Below, piece after piece: positions 9,677 to 21,200 of a stretch of 64,000 nucleotides of DNA (positions within the stretch are counted from its first letter, which is position 1; each line of letters begins with the position of its first letter). The stretch comes from Linnemannia elongata (taxonomy: Eukaryota; Mortierellomycota; Mortierellomycetes; Mortierellales; Mortierellaceae): NCBI GenBank assembly GCA_036320915.1, contig JAXBDG010000015.1, forward strand, positions 62,001-126,000, written 5' to 3'. Under the pieces are notes generated by a model. It did not search any database. It worked only from the letters and a program-made list of their open reading frames with translations, and was not told the origin of the DNA. A program made the position numbers and the translations under genes.

Positions 9677-10094
9677 GAGGAGAAGTAATAAGGAGCGTGT
9701 GTCAATGACTGGAATTTTGATGAGAGAAAGAGAGAGATACAGAGAAAACAAAACGAAAAAGGCGATGGTGCATTTTGTCGGTGGTAAATAAATAGGCGCA
9801 TTTGCAAAGAAAACAAAATGGTTCTCGGCCAATCGGCAGTCGTCCGGCTCATTTTGTCCTACTTTCCCATGTATCGACTTTTGTGCCACCAACAAGGTGT
9901 CATGTGAACACTCCTCAACCTTTTGTTCTCGTTTCTGTGGAACAGCACTTTTTCTTTATTATATTACTATTAGATGTTGCCAGCTCTCGAAAACGGATGA
10001 GTGGACTAGGGTTCTTGTTCAAAATTGTCCACTATCAAAACTGGCCTTTTCATGCTTTGTTTGATGCTTTTTGGATGTGCACTTCAATACACAA
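9677..10094. other. spacer upstream of paralog C
   Basis: Spacer of 418 bp. The first 110 bp is the leader of paralog C with the AT element; the remainder is AT-rich flank of the next minus-strand gene. No gene or structured repeat is visible. Confidence 0.5.
9785..9794 (-). promoter_or_regulatory. TATA-like element of paralog C
   Basis: TATTTATTTA on the minus strand about 110-118 bp before the ATG at 9676. Position matches the AT elements upstream of paralogs A and B, though the sequence is a weaker TATA. Confidence 0.25.
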
Positions 10095-11687
10095 TTAACG
10101 GCTTCCACCGTCCTTCTTCAGGCTGTTTCCTGCGCCCCGATTGAACGTTTGCATCTGGATATCGACATCATCAAACTCCTCATGGATCGAGTCCGCATGA
10201 TCACCCTGGCAAGAAACAGTGTCGCCCTCATAATCGCCGCTGAGACCTAGTCGACTGTCGCCCGAGGGGCACCGACACCTTGGTGCTGGGGGACGGAGAT
10301 GACCAGGGCTGCTAGGATCTGAAGTGCCAAGCTCCTGAGAGCTGAATTTCTTCTGTGAAGAGCTCTTAGGGACATCACTGCCGTCGATCCGAGAGAGGTC
10401 GCTGTCGGCATGGCTGGTTGGCATCAAAGATCCATTATGGGTGCTGCTGTCGGGCATGCTCGGAGCGTGACCCTGTTTCTTGATCGAATTCCAGCTGCGG
10501 GTGGTGCTGTTTCCCTTGCTTCCTCCGCCGGTACCGCTATTAGTAGTCTGAGTCTTGAGTATCTGGAAATGGTCTCTGTAGAAGCGGACAAGGAACTTTG
10601 GTGCGGGGAGGAAGAAGATGGGACAAATGGTGATGCGGGTGCAGAGATCGAGGGCCTGCATTTGAGGAACGAAAATAAGTTCATTGCGGAAGCAGTAGGT
10701 GAAGTTGAGCAGACCATACACCTACATAGATTGTTAACAGGGGGGGGAAATAGTGTTTTGGTGTTAAAACTCTACACGTTTTCTTATGCATGTACCTCAC
10801 AAGGGTGAAAAGCAACAACAGGGTGCATGGATTGGAGGTCGACTTACAAAGGCTAGCGAAAGAAGAGTGGACATGTACCAAACGGCAACTGCCATGGCGT
10901 CACTATCGATAGAGCGGCCGACTGGGCCATACTTGTGGTGGCGGATGAGAGGCTTGAAGAGATACACGCATGCCCAAACGCAGGTAAAGAACATGATGAT
11001 CTGGTGGGTCAAGTAGTGAACGGTCGAGGGTCGCAGATAGTAGTCTTGTTCGGCCCAGGCAAGCTCAGTCCAGTTGTCGACTCCTGTGATGACCGCATCG
11101 CCCATGGGGATCAGACCTAGACTTTGTTCGTAGGCACGCTGGGCTGCGAGTTCTTGAGGAGCATAGAGGTTGGCCCGGAGGATTCCGTCACGCAGCTTTT
11201 GGACTTCGGCACCGGTGAGAGGATGGTGGAAATCTCGCTGCTGGACATAATAGACCAGGTTGGCGAGAGCGATCAGGCCATAGATGATGATTGTGAAAAG
11301 AGAGAAGCGACGGAGAAAGTTGCGGTTCTCGGCCATGGGGTAGAATCCGGATCCGACAGAGACGATGGCATGACAGAGCATGACAACCCCTGTGCCCTCT
11401 GCTGTAAAATTCCATGTCCAAAAGACGTTTGCATTGACAACATATATAGTTCGAAGATAGGCGACGACGGCGATGCTGAGGCCGAGGAAGTTGACGATGA
11501 GGCCGATAAGGCGGATTCGGGTGGGAACCTTGTAGCACATGTAGATGGCGGCGGCTCCCATGACGGAGAGGTAGGTCATGGCCATTTGGTAGGACACATC
11601 GGCTGGGAGGGCACTGCTCCAGGGGCCATAGCGATCGCGATTGGAGAAGTAGGGCCAGGCGATGTTTCCGAGGTTCCAATTCGACAT
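10095..11687 (-). CDS. orphan seven-helix membrane protein, receptor-like topology
   Basis: Two exons, 10848..11687 and 10095..10721 on the minus strand, with a phase-0 126-bp intron (donor GTAAGT). The product is 488 aa, starting at MSNWNLGNIAW; the upstream extension has no ATG. By eye there are seven hydrophobic helices near residues 34-53, 60-81, 99-118, 127-148, 225-247, 263-290 and 299-322. Basic loops (KVPTRIR, NRNFLRRF, KPLIRHHKYG) fall on one face. Two N-glycosylation sequons, N93 and N205, fall on the opposite face. This fits N-outside, C-inside topology. A Ser/Gly-rich tail of about 165 residues follows. I do not recognise the family, so function is open; receptor-like topology is inference. 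Confidence 0.65.
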
Positions 11688-12260
11688 CGTGAACTGGTTA
11701 TCTTGTGCGTTTGGGCAATGGCTGCGGAGACAGGAACTAGGTGATTGATCAATCAAGGATGGTGGTGATTGGATAAGTGCGACTGAGATAAGGTTATCAG
11801 TCAAACTACTAATTGATGATGACGGGGGAGCGGAGAAACAAGAAAAATAGAGGGGCTATTGTTGTTGTTCCTTGTTGTTGTTCGATTGAAAAAGAGCTAA
11901 TGAAGAAAAACGAAGAAAGAAGAAGAAGGAATGAGGCGATGGAGGAGGGATTCTTTAAAGGAATGAGAGGAGAGAAGAACGGGAGAGGATGGGTTACTAC
12001 ACTACACCTCTTACTAAAGTCTTATTAGATTACCGCTGCCAGCTCGCTCGCTCACTTGAACGGTGTATGAGTTTTATCTCCCTTTCATTATGATGCGGAT
12101 CTTATTCAGTCAAGCAAATGAGCATATTTCAAATCGACATAATGGATTAGCTTAGTTGAATTGCTTTGTGTTCGTTCGGGCTGCCTCTGGTAAGATGTCC
12201 TCTCTCGCTCCCTCTCTCCGCCGCTCCCCTCTCTCTCCTTTCTCTCCATGTGTGTCTTTC

Positions 12261-12288
12261 AAAAAAAAAAAAAAAAAAAAAAAAAAAA
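12261..12288. repeat. A28 homopolymer
   Basis: Uninterrupted run of 28 A directly after a CT-rich stretch. It is intergenic. Confidence 0.95.
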
Positions 12289-12639
12289 TCGAAAGACCGT
12301 TTAAAAACGCGGTTATGTTTACACCATCACTGAACATGTCTCGGCAAGTGTGTCTTTTCCTTGGGTACATTTTCTGCGCCAGGAATAAAACAAGAACCTC
12401 ACATTCGGATCCCCATCTAACACTCAGATGGAGAGTAAATGGATAATGGCACGCCTAGCTGTCTGTCAGTCCTTCTGTCAGTGTATCTGTTTGCCTATTC
12501 GGAGGACAGAGAGAAAAGCGATAAAGAGGGGAAAGGGTACAGTCTTGCGTGAGTGTTCCAGTGGGAGTAGCGAATGCAGTTGGCATGGCCCGTGTCTCCT
12601 TTTTTTCTCTCTTTCTATTGTGAACGATGTGAGCACTCC

Positions 12640-12735
12640 TTGATCTCACTCCATCCTTCTCTTACTCTCCCTCCACTTCCCTCTTCCTCCCTCCCTCCTT
12701 TCCTCCCTCCTTCCTTCCTTCCCCCCTTCATTATT
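12640..12735. repeat. pyrimidine-rich tract with CCTT repeats
   Basis: Almost pure C/T over roughly 95 bp, with imperfect CTTC/CCTCC units. It resembles the leader tracts in front of genes in this window, but no start codon with a good frame follows. Confidence 0.7.
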
Positions 12736-13923
12736 CTTCCCTTCGTCCTTCCGTCACGCTCCCGAAAATCCAAATAAAGTCTTATTACTAAACGTCGGGG
12801 ACGAGAGAGAGAGAGAAGAGGTGAGCGAAAACGCCTCACAGCACCAGTTCCTCGACAGGAATGGGGTTTTCCCCTACGACTTTTTCAAGTGCATTATACG
12901 CCACTTAATTATTGTTCTATCTTCACAGAGTTAAAAACAACAGCAAATACAAGTGCAGAAAACTGTGCCCCAAAGGCCAACCATCTTTCTTCACAAGTTG
13001 CCATATATTCTTTTGTTGACAAAGGCACCGAATAGAAAGGGTGTTGGTAGGCTTAATAGTGGAGTGTAAAGAGTGTCGGACCACCCGCGTTGGACCATCA
13101 GGATCAAGCCTCTATTACAGACCCTAGATGGGAACCTTTTCATTGTTCCCTTGAAGTCAAGTCATCGAGAGGGCGGTTTCAAATGTTGTTGAGGATGCGA
13201 TCAAGTTGATATGTATCCTTGCTTTGTTCGTTGCAAGGCCCATGGACTCTTGTTCTGGACCGAGGTGGCTCTTTCCTTCGAGAGGAAAGAAACAAAGAAC
13301 CTTTGTTTTACTTGTAGTTATTGAGAGCACTCTTTGATCCCGCTGTGACTTTATTGACTGTAACGTTGAAGCCAAGACCTACTTCCATTTTGGGGCACTT
13401 GCCATTATTTTATTTTTTTTTCCTACTCGGTAGGAGGACAGGAGGCATTGTTTAGGGGAATGGGCGAAAAACTCGTATGCTTTCTCTTACTGCCATTACA
13501 TGAGCGGATCTACGGATCTTCTTTTGAAATCTTCCTTACTTTTCCGCTGAGCTGGATATCAACTACTGAAAGCTCGGCCAAACAAATGGAAATACGCATC
13601 CGACACCACTTTTGCCGAACGAGTCGAAAGTCCCATTCGGAAGGAAGTTTATAACCCTCATTTGAGAAATAAAGGGTGGTGAAGAGTGAATGGAAGGAGG
13701 CAGGGAAGATGACGATATCTAAAAGTATGCAGCTCATCCACTCTTTTTTGTTCCATCCAACTCGTTCCTTAAGTCCCCCCGTTCCTTCCCTCCCCCTCGT
13801 TTTTTCTTTCGCCTCAATTTATATGTCCGCTTTTCCCTTTGCGAGGGTGCTCACCAACGTCCCATATTTTCCTTGCTCTTGACGCCTACTTTTCAAACGA
13901 TATCAAATCCGATGTGCACGAGC

Positions 13924-13945
13924 AAAAAAAAAAAAAAAAAAAAAA
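13924..13945. repeat. A22 homopolymer
   Basis: Uninterrupted run of about 22 A in the gene-poor interval. Confidence 0.9.
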
Positions 13946-15242
13946 GGCGACGCAGAATGCTATGAGGTCCCTGCCTTTTCGCACTTTTCTCCTTGTGCTT
14001 TTTTTTATCTGAGAAAACGTTCAAAACCATGTACCTCGCATTAAGACGACCGCTGGGATTGTTCTCCTTTTGCTATTTCTCGTTTGTTCGGAGAGAGTTG
14101 ATTGCATTTCAAGTCCACCCCCTAACAGATAAAACGAAAGCAAGGAGGTAAAAAGAAGAGGCGAGAAAGGGGCAAAGATCTAGGTAGGAATAGGTAGTGA
14201 GCGGGAAAAGTGGTCAGGGGAGTTGCGACACACAAATGCCCGCAACAACTTTTTTTGGTTTGGCATTGTAGCACGACTCAGAGCAGGGACAGATTTGCAT
14301 CCTGGGGTTGACCAGCAGCAACGAACCACAGGAAAAAAAGAAGGCACGAAAAGTCATCAGGGGGAGAGAGAGAGAGACAGAGGGAGTTCAAACAGCAGGG
14401 GAAAGGGAGACGATTCATCTCGTTTTGTGTTTCTTGACTCTCCTAATGCCTTGTCAGCTGCTACTCATTTTTTTTCTTGTTGGCGTCTGTATAGCCTTCT
14501 CGCCAAACGTGTGTTCCGTCGTCATTGTGAGCGTGTGCCTTTTTTCGTTGTGAAATAGGATCTTGTAGGCGGGGGGTAAGTACTTGCAAGTCGGGTTACT
14601 ATCGGCCCTTGTAGTAGAATATGAATCTGGAGGCAAGAACGTGCGTGAAAAAGGACGGACTCTGGCTTGGCGATTGCTTCCCAGGGAAAAGACAGCCAAA
14701 GTGGATTGAATTGGATATGAATGGTCGTTCACCTCAAACGGAAACCTCTTGCAACAGTGCCATATTTTTTATGCCACGCGTTATTGACCGACAGAGATAC
14801 CCAGACAATTAAAACAAATAAGAATAAGATCAATTACAACCATAGCAGAAATGGTCGTCGCACCCCTTCACAGTCAACAATGGCTAGAGTATGCCGACCT
14901 ATTGCGTATGTCCGCCGCCTGGTTTTCACTTGGATGCATCTTTTCTACGTTTTTCTTTCCAGACTGCGACAAGAAGACAGACAGGTCCAAAAGCTCATGT
15001 TGAAAGAAGTAGAGTTGCCATGATCGTATATCGAGCGTCTAACATTAACGCACCCGTGGTATCATACTATTTCTCGTTGCATTTTTTCTACTTCAGAACG
15101 ATGGAAAAGACAATAATCGACCGCTTTCCCATACGGATCAATATCCAAGGATGCTCGGCCTCAATCCCACGTCACACCCAGTTCCTCATCAACATCTCCA
15201 AGTGCATGGTCACCCCACAAGTTCCAATGAATCCAAGGAGGT

Positions 15243-16736
15243 TTATTCAGGAACAACACCTGTACCGAGCATGTCTAAAGGCCACTTAGGGACAATATCA
15301 ATGTCGTACGGATCAACTAGTCCTTGCTGGTATCGTTCTAATCCTGTCCACGCAATCATCACTGCATTGTCGGTACACAACTTGGGCGGTGGGCAAATCA
15401 CTCGCACAGATCGTACGGCCTTGCCCGACTCCTTTTGTGTTGCTGCATTGAGTGATGTTCTCTTCAACCTTTTCTTTTCCTTGGATGACATCTTGTCCGT
15501 GGCAATGGCGCCTCCGTACTTGAATTGACAACAGATCTCATCCATCCTGCTCCGAAGAGTAGCATTCCGTCCAACGCCTCCGCTGATGACGAGACTTGAG
15601 ATATCCAGTCCTTGTTCGTGGCAGTCAACCAGGGCTTGCTCCACCTTTTGACAGAGATGTGTCACCGCACAGTGTTGAAACCCTGCTGCCAGATCCTGTC
15701 GCTTCGACTCGTCCATCTCGCCTGAGGAGCTGGCAGCCTTTTCCTGATTCACAATCCGAGTGACTGCGCTCTTAAGTCCTGCAAAACTGAACTTCATCTC
15801 GCTCTTACTGGAACGAAGGCTCAGTGGGATGGGAAGACGATCCAGATATCGTCCAGGGTTGCATGAGCTCTTGGCAAATTCCTCCAAACTGGCGCCCGGC
15901 CCGCCAGCACGGCCGGGCAACCAAGGGATATCAAGTTCTCGCGCCGTCTTGTCAAATGCTTCTCCGATCGAGTCATCGACTGTTGTTGCCAGGGTTGTGT
16001 ACCGATCTACAGAGTGCGCAACTAGTAACAAGGTGTGACCGCCAGACACGAGGAGGGTCAAAAAGGGGAAGGACGGGTATGGATCTGATCCGATGGGTAC
16101 ACCTGATTCCAAGGCTGAGACATCTTGACCGACTGGTTGGTAGTCCGGGTCGCAAGTGGTGAGTCGCGCTGTGAGGGCATGGGCTTCCATATGATGGACA
16201 CCGACCAAAGGCTTGTTCAAGGCCGCGGCGAGGGTCTTTGCCGCATTCAGTCCCACTCCAAGAGAGTGCGCTAATCCGGGACCGCGCGTTACTGCAATAA
16301 TGTCGACTGCCTGGATTCCTTGCTCACCTAGACCAGCCGATTGGATCGCCTCCTGGACCACGGAGGGGAGGTTGCGCATATGGGCATGATGAGCCAGTTT
16401 GGGGACAATGCCGCCCATAGGTTCGTGGAGGTGGTGTTGGGTTCGTAGGACCTCCGATAGAATCTGTCGGTCAGATGTTACAATAGCCGCACATGTATCG
16501 TCACACGAGGTCTCTATCCCCAAGGCGATCAAGGGTCGCCGTTTTGAAGGTGGTGGTTGTGGTGATTTGGGTGCTGATGTGGCCGAGGAAGAGAGCCGGG
16601 AGATCAGTCGTTGTGGAGTGACATGGCGTGTGGATCTTGAAGCGTTGAAGGGAAGGAATGTTGACCGGAGTAGGCATGGACAGGTCGCTGTGGCGAGCCG
16701 TGAGTGTGTGAATTGTCGAATGAGGGCGGTCTCCAT
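15243..16736 (-). CDS. QRI7: mitochondrial tRNA N6-threonylcarbamoyladenosine transferase (Qri7/OSGEPL1)
   Basis: Intronless 497-aa member of the Kae1/TsaD/Qri7 family. It transfers the threonylcarbamoyl group to A37 of ANN-decoding tRNAs to form t6A. The mitochondrial Qri7 branch is indicated by a long N-terminal extension (about residues 1-65) rich in Arg/Ser/Thr and poor in acids, typical of a matrix targeting signal. Family motifs: GIETSCDDT at 73-81, the metal-binding HxxxH in HHMEAH (His182 and His186), RGPGLAHSLGVG at 151-162, LLVSGGHTLLL near 230, and SGGVGRN near 385. Length is somewhat above the usual about 400 because of the extension and a Lys/Ser insert near 435. Start ATG at 16736; the upstream leader is GA-rich on the + strand. 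Confidence 0.92.
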   Translation of the reverse strand: METALIRQFTHSRLATATCPCLLRSTFLPFNASRSTRHVTPQRLISRLSSSATSAPKSPQPPPSKRRPLIALGIETSCDDTCAAIVTSDRQILSEVLRTQHHLHEPMGGIVPKLAHHAHMRNLPSVVQEAIQSAGLGEQGIQAVDIIAVTRGPGLAHSLGVGLNAAKTLAAALNKPLVGVHHMEAHALTARLTTCDPDYQPVGQDVSALESGVPIGSDPYPSFPFLTLLVSGGHTLLLVAHSVDRYTTLATTVDDSIGEAFDKTARELDIPWLPGRAGGPGASLEEFAKSSCNPGRYLDRLPIPLSLRSSKSEMKFSFAGLKSAVTRIVNQEKAASSSGEMDESKRQDLAAGFQHCAVTHLCQKVEQALVDCHEQGLDISSLVISGGVGRNATLRSRMDEICCQFKYGGAIATDKMSSKEKKRLKRTSLNAATQKESGKAVRSVRVICPPPKLCTDNAVMIAWTGLERYQQGLVDPYDIDIVPKWPLDMLGTGVVPE

Positions 16737-17677
16737 GTTTAGGTCGGAAGGGAAAGGAGGGGAGGCAAAAAGAGATCACGGTTGAGGATCGAATGATAGA
16801 AAGAACGTGTGGAGATTGGGAAGGAAGGAAGGAAGGAGGGAAGCAAGGATGAGGGGACTGGCTGAAAAAGGAAATTCAGGGACGAAGGGGGAACGGAGAG
16901 GTCTACATACAGTATGGACTGCAAAGCCACTTTGGTGTAGGATGGAGAGTAATAATGGCACCAATGCTGATCGTACCTGGGTATGAATGTGAGAGTGAGA
17001 GTGATTAATAGAAGTGGAACCATGTCGATCCGTCCATTGATTGTCCTATGCTTATCAGTCCCACTCGTTGTCGTGACAAGTTGGTGGCAAAAATATGATT
17101 ACTGCAGTTGGATGGTTCACTCTGCTTTGCCGAGTGATCCAGATGCATAATTAAAATATCCCTCTCAGAGGGGCAAAAGGAAGTAACAAGGAACTACAGT
17201 AGTTTACCAGCTCACCCACCAACAGTTGTCGAGGATGCATAGAGAGAAAGGCAAAAAGGGGGACGGAAAGTATCTGTTTGTCTGTCTGTCTTTCAATCGG
17301 CGCTCCCTCAATCAAAATCGACCCCACTTTCCTTTCACTTCAATCGTCCCCCTCCATCAATCGGCCATTCTCCACCTTTTTTTCTTTTTCATCGAGATCG
17401 CGCTCTGAAAAATGGGCCACGGTTATCCACAAATAACACACAACGGTTGATTTGTTGTTGTTTTGTTTGATGAATATGAAATGAAAAATGAATCGATGAA
17501 GGGAACCAGTCGTTTGCAGACGATTCGAACGATATTTTTACTTTTTCTTCAATCGAGTATTACGAGAGTACGATGCCTTGACTACGTCTCTCACTCTCTC
17601 TCTCTCACTCTCTCACTCCCTCTTGGTCCAATATCATTCTCACTTTTTCGCCCTTTTTTCTCACTCAGTCTCGTCTC

Positions 17678-17679
<2 letters not shown>

Positions 17680-17712
<33 letters not shown>
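17680..17712. repeat. (CT)n microsatellite
   Basis: About 16 tandem CT/TC units inside the pyrimidine-rich leader of the Sec7-PH gene. Confidence 0.9.
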
Positions 17713-17714
<2 letters not shown>

Positions 17715-18118
17715 ACTTCTCATTTCTCTCATCGTTCCGCCTCTTTTTCACTTTCAGTTTTCCCTCCCTTTTTTTTCATGCTCGTTGCTGAGCTGAGCTC
17801 ACTTCTGTTTCCGTTCTCACTTCCTTTGCCTTTTTATCTTGTTTTCCCCCTTTCCATTCTCATCCTTCGACTAGACTCTTTTTACCCCACGCCACACTCT
17901 CCTCCACACACACTCTCACTCGTTTCCCTCTCTTCTTCTCACACTCACTGTACCTTGTACACTCTGCATACATACACGCACACAAACACATACACACTCA
18001 CACACACTCTCTCCTTTTCTCCCTCTTCTCTTGCTCTCACCACTTTCCCATTACTCTTCATTCATTCACATACATCCACACCCACACACCTGCACCTTGC
18101 AATTGCCCACGCTCACAC

Positions 18119-18186
18119 CTCACTCACTCACTCACCTACTCACTCACCCATTCATTCACTCACTCACTCACTCACTCACTCACTCA
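18119..18186. repeat. (CTCA)n microsatellite
   Basis: Imperfect tandem CACT/CTCA units over about 68 bp, ending some 54 bp before the proposed ATG at 18240. Confidence 0.85.
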
Positions 18187-18239
18187 TCGCACACACATAA
18201 CACAAGTTCATCACCACCTCCCCATCACTTCATGTCATC

Positions 18240-21200
18240 ATGAACACTCCCAACCCACAAAGTACGTCTCTCTTTCTCTCTTCCTCTACCCCCTCGGAAA
18301 TCCTATTGGCCCGACAGTAGTTATGACAATGAAACAAATCCTCACAGGTCATCGCATTACCCCTACTCAGCAACCACAGCTACAGCAACAACCACGACAA
18401 CAACTCACCTTACTCTTTGGCAAAAAAAAAGGAGCAGACGCACCCCTACACACCAACCAACAGAGGGAGGGGTGGAGAGACCAATTGGCGGTGATTATCG
18501 GCGCATTTCTTATTTCTTTTGCTGACATGTGCACTTATCCTATGTGTCGGGTTATCTATTGCATACATCTCCTTTGCATATCCTTCCCTCCCTTCTACCA
18601 TTGTTCTTCTTTATCCTCCTTGGCCTACTTTCAGGGGAGGGCGGCTCTATGTTTCTGTGTATTCGAATGGGTGTAGGCAATGCACATGTTGCAGTGACTG
18701 TCTCATCCTTTTTGCTCTTTCAGGTTGCCTTTATATTTGGTGTCACCAGAAACAAAACACAAAAAGAGAAACGAAGCGAAGAATACTATCCAACATGTAC
18801 TCGAGCAACACGACACAACACAACACAACACAAAGCAACAACGGCAACTGTACGCCTCCGGACAAACACAAGATGACGCAAAGTGGAAAAGAGGGTAGTT
18901 CTGGGCACGTTTCTTAGTGAACAAGGAGTTTGGCCCGAATCTGTCATCGATGACCAAGAGGAAAACACAGCAGGGACGACTGAGAATGGGAATGGGACAC
19001 CTAATATGGGATGGCTTCGATGGACATAAAGGGCCATCCATATGTCTGTGCACAGTTGCATGGCTGCAAAAAAGAGCAATCCATGGTTGTCTTGTTCACC
19101 TCGGCTGTTCACAAATAAGAGTGCCTTGTTCTAGTTATATTATATTACAACACCATCTCTGACACTTTTACTTTTTACGCCTCTTTTATGCTTATCCTTC
19201 CCTTTCTCCTTTTCACCTTCCACTCGCCTTTTTACAGACACACAAAAACGACGCCAATCAACGATAGGATACCCCGTAGCACCACAGCCTTCTAGAAGCA
19301 GTACACATGGCTCAACAGCACAATCGTCCTTAAAGCCCCCACCCTCAGCAAACATCCACAGGACGTCTCTCGGATTCTGGGGCACAAGCAAGTCGGCTGC
19401 CAGCACACCCAACCTCAGCCAACTTGCAAATAATACCCCCGATGTCGGGACATACCCTCCCCTGGGCCTTGGAGCTCCAGGAACGGGAGCAGGAGCGGCG
19501 GCAGCATTGGGGAGTACAAGCGGGTCGTCGGGGTCGGTGACGGGATCCGTGGCGGACCCTATTGGATCAACGGTGTCTGGAGGAGGAGGAGAAGGAAACA
19601 GTTCAAACTCTTTTCAGCAGCGACGCAAACGCAGCGAGAGCATTGGCGGACTTAAGGTTTGTTGTGTTCAAGAGAGTCTTTTTGATTTAGCGGGGAGGGA
19701 AGGGGATGACAAGAAGGAAAAGAAAGTTGAGCGGGTCTGGATCGTGGAGGACGATGTACGGGAAAGAGAGTGAGGAGGAGGAGAAAATTGTTCACTGACA
19801 CTGTTTATTCCTCTCGTGTTCTTTATCTTCGATTGTATAATATGTAGTCTACGGCTGGAACCATCTCGAGAATGGTTCGCAAGACAAGCAGTAACTTTTT
19901 GAGGAAGCTCGCCAAGGTGAGAATGGGCTCTGCGCCTTACAAGTGCTTCTTGTCGCATAATATTGCAAGGCATCGTTGTTTATTTGTATCTGCTTTTTTA
20001 AATGGCCAATTGATGATCGATAACTCAATATTACGAATGGTTCATACATACAATAGAACTTTGATGACAAGGACGCACCCCCAATCCCCGTCGTACCTCA
20101 GCATACCAAGAACGCCAACACCCTCCATCCCTCGACCTCCTCCTTGTCGGTCAACAGCACCCCCTCCTTCGCAGGAACCATCACCACCGCCATATCGGAC
20201 CTCCCTCCCACCTCCAAAGACAACCCTGGATATGGACCCCTTGATGTTGCTAAGTACGCACAACCTAGTCTGTTCTTACTAACTGGTAATGGATAAGTGA
20301 TAACCAGCATTTTGTTAACACCAAAGTCCATCTGATTCTTTGATTGCTTTAGACAAGGAATAGACAGAGAAGCAGCCACCAGTGGGGAGGAGAAACAGAC
20401 AACAGCACTCGACATCCCAGGATCTCGTTCAGTCATTAACGATCAATCTGCACTGGACCAGGAACTGTCGCGATCGGCATCAACAGTAGAGTCGTGGCTT
20501 AAGAGGACCCAGTCAGACCTCGACGCAACATCTGTTGTCACGAATGGGTCTATGTCAACACCACCAGTCTCCTCGAGCTCGACTGCTGCCACTTCGGCGT
20601 TTGGGTCAGAAACATCTCCACCACCCAACACTCGTCGCCCCTCTCACATTTCTGTCGTGTCTACAGAGGATGGCGAGGAGGGTTCCGATACAGAGCAAGT
20701 TCCCGGAGCAATGGCCCCAATAGGATCGGCACGTCTTTCGCTCATGTACGAGTCAGGATCAATTCACCTCAACCAGTCGCAGACTTCCTTGTACTTTTCG
20801 ACCAAATCTGTTCTATCAGACGAGACAGAGAACTCTGGCGTGAAGGCTACAGCTGCAGCATTGACGCGGAGTTCCATTCGCTTCTCGCAGTACGGGCTTC
20901 TTGCAGCCAAGGACTTGCCATTGGCGCCAGACACCCTCTCGGTGCCTGGAGTAGAATCAGCTGAAAAACCTTTACCAGCACGACCAGTTTCCATGATGGT
21001 GACTTCAACATCGCCAGCAATAACCGAGGATGAATCAACACTTGGCGGCACCCCATCGGTGGCCACCCGCCGCATGTCTACGCCTGTCCTTCAAATACCA
21101 GATGAACCCCGCGCTTTATCACCATCACCATCGACAGAGGTCAAGGTCAAGTTCACCTCACTCGTACTGGAGCCTCCAACACCGACTAGAGAGTCCACGG

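Larger units (their letters stand above)
11688..15242. other. long gene-poor interval
   Basis: Interval of 3.5 kb without a convincing gene. 11688-12000 is the GA-rich (coding-strand CT-rich) leader of the preceding minus-strand gene. The rest holds poly-A tracts, a pyrimidine-rich patch near 12640-12735 and AT-rich sequence. Short frames present have no family resemblance and no plausible splicing between them. 14800-15242 would be the 3' flank of QRI7. Confidence 0.5.
16737..18239. other. divergent promoter region between QRI7 and the ArfGEF gene
   Basis: 1.5 kb between divergent start codons. The QRI7 side (16740-16860) is GA-rich, i.e. pyrimidine-rich on its coding strand. The ArfGEF side (about 17570-18239) is an extreme C/T-rich leader with CT, CACA and CTCA microsatellites. 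A 245-codon open frame at 17463-18200 is explained by this composition. No gene was called between. Confidence 0.6.

Noticed and set aside
12261..12288. Poly-A tracts as tails of LINE/SINE insertions
   Set aside because: No reverse-transcriptase sequence, RNA-promoter-like head or flanking direct repeat was seen beside any tract.
17463..18200. 245-codon open frame upstream of the ArfGEF
   Set aside because: Made almost wholly of Ser, Leu, Pro, Phe, His and Thr from CT/CA repeats; other frames of the same tract are also open. Better explained as leader sequence.
18529..18876. 115-codon frame inside the first ArfGEF intron
   Set aside because: Cys/Leu-rich with no family resemblance and no phase-compatible splice to the neighbouring exons.
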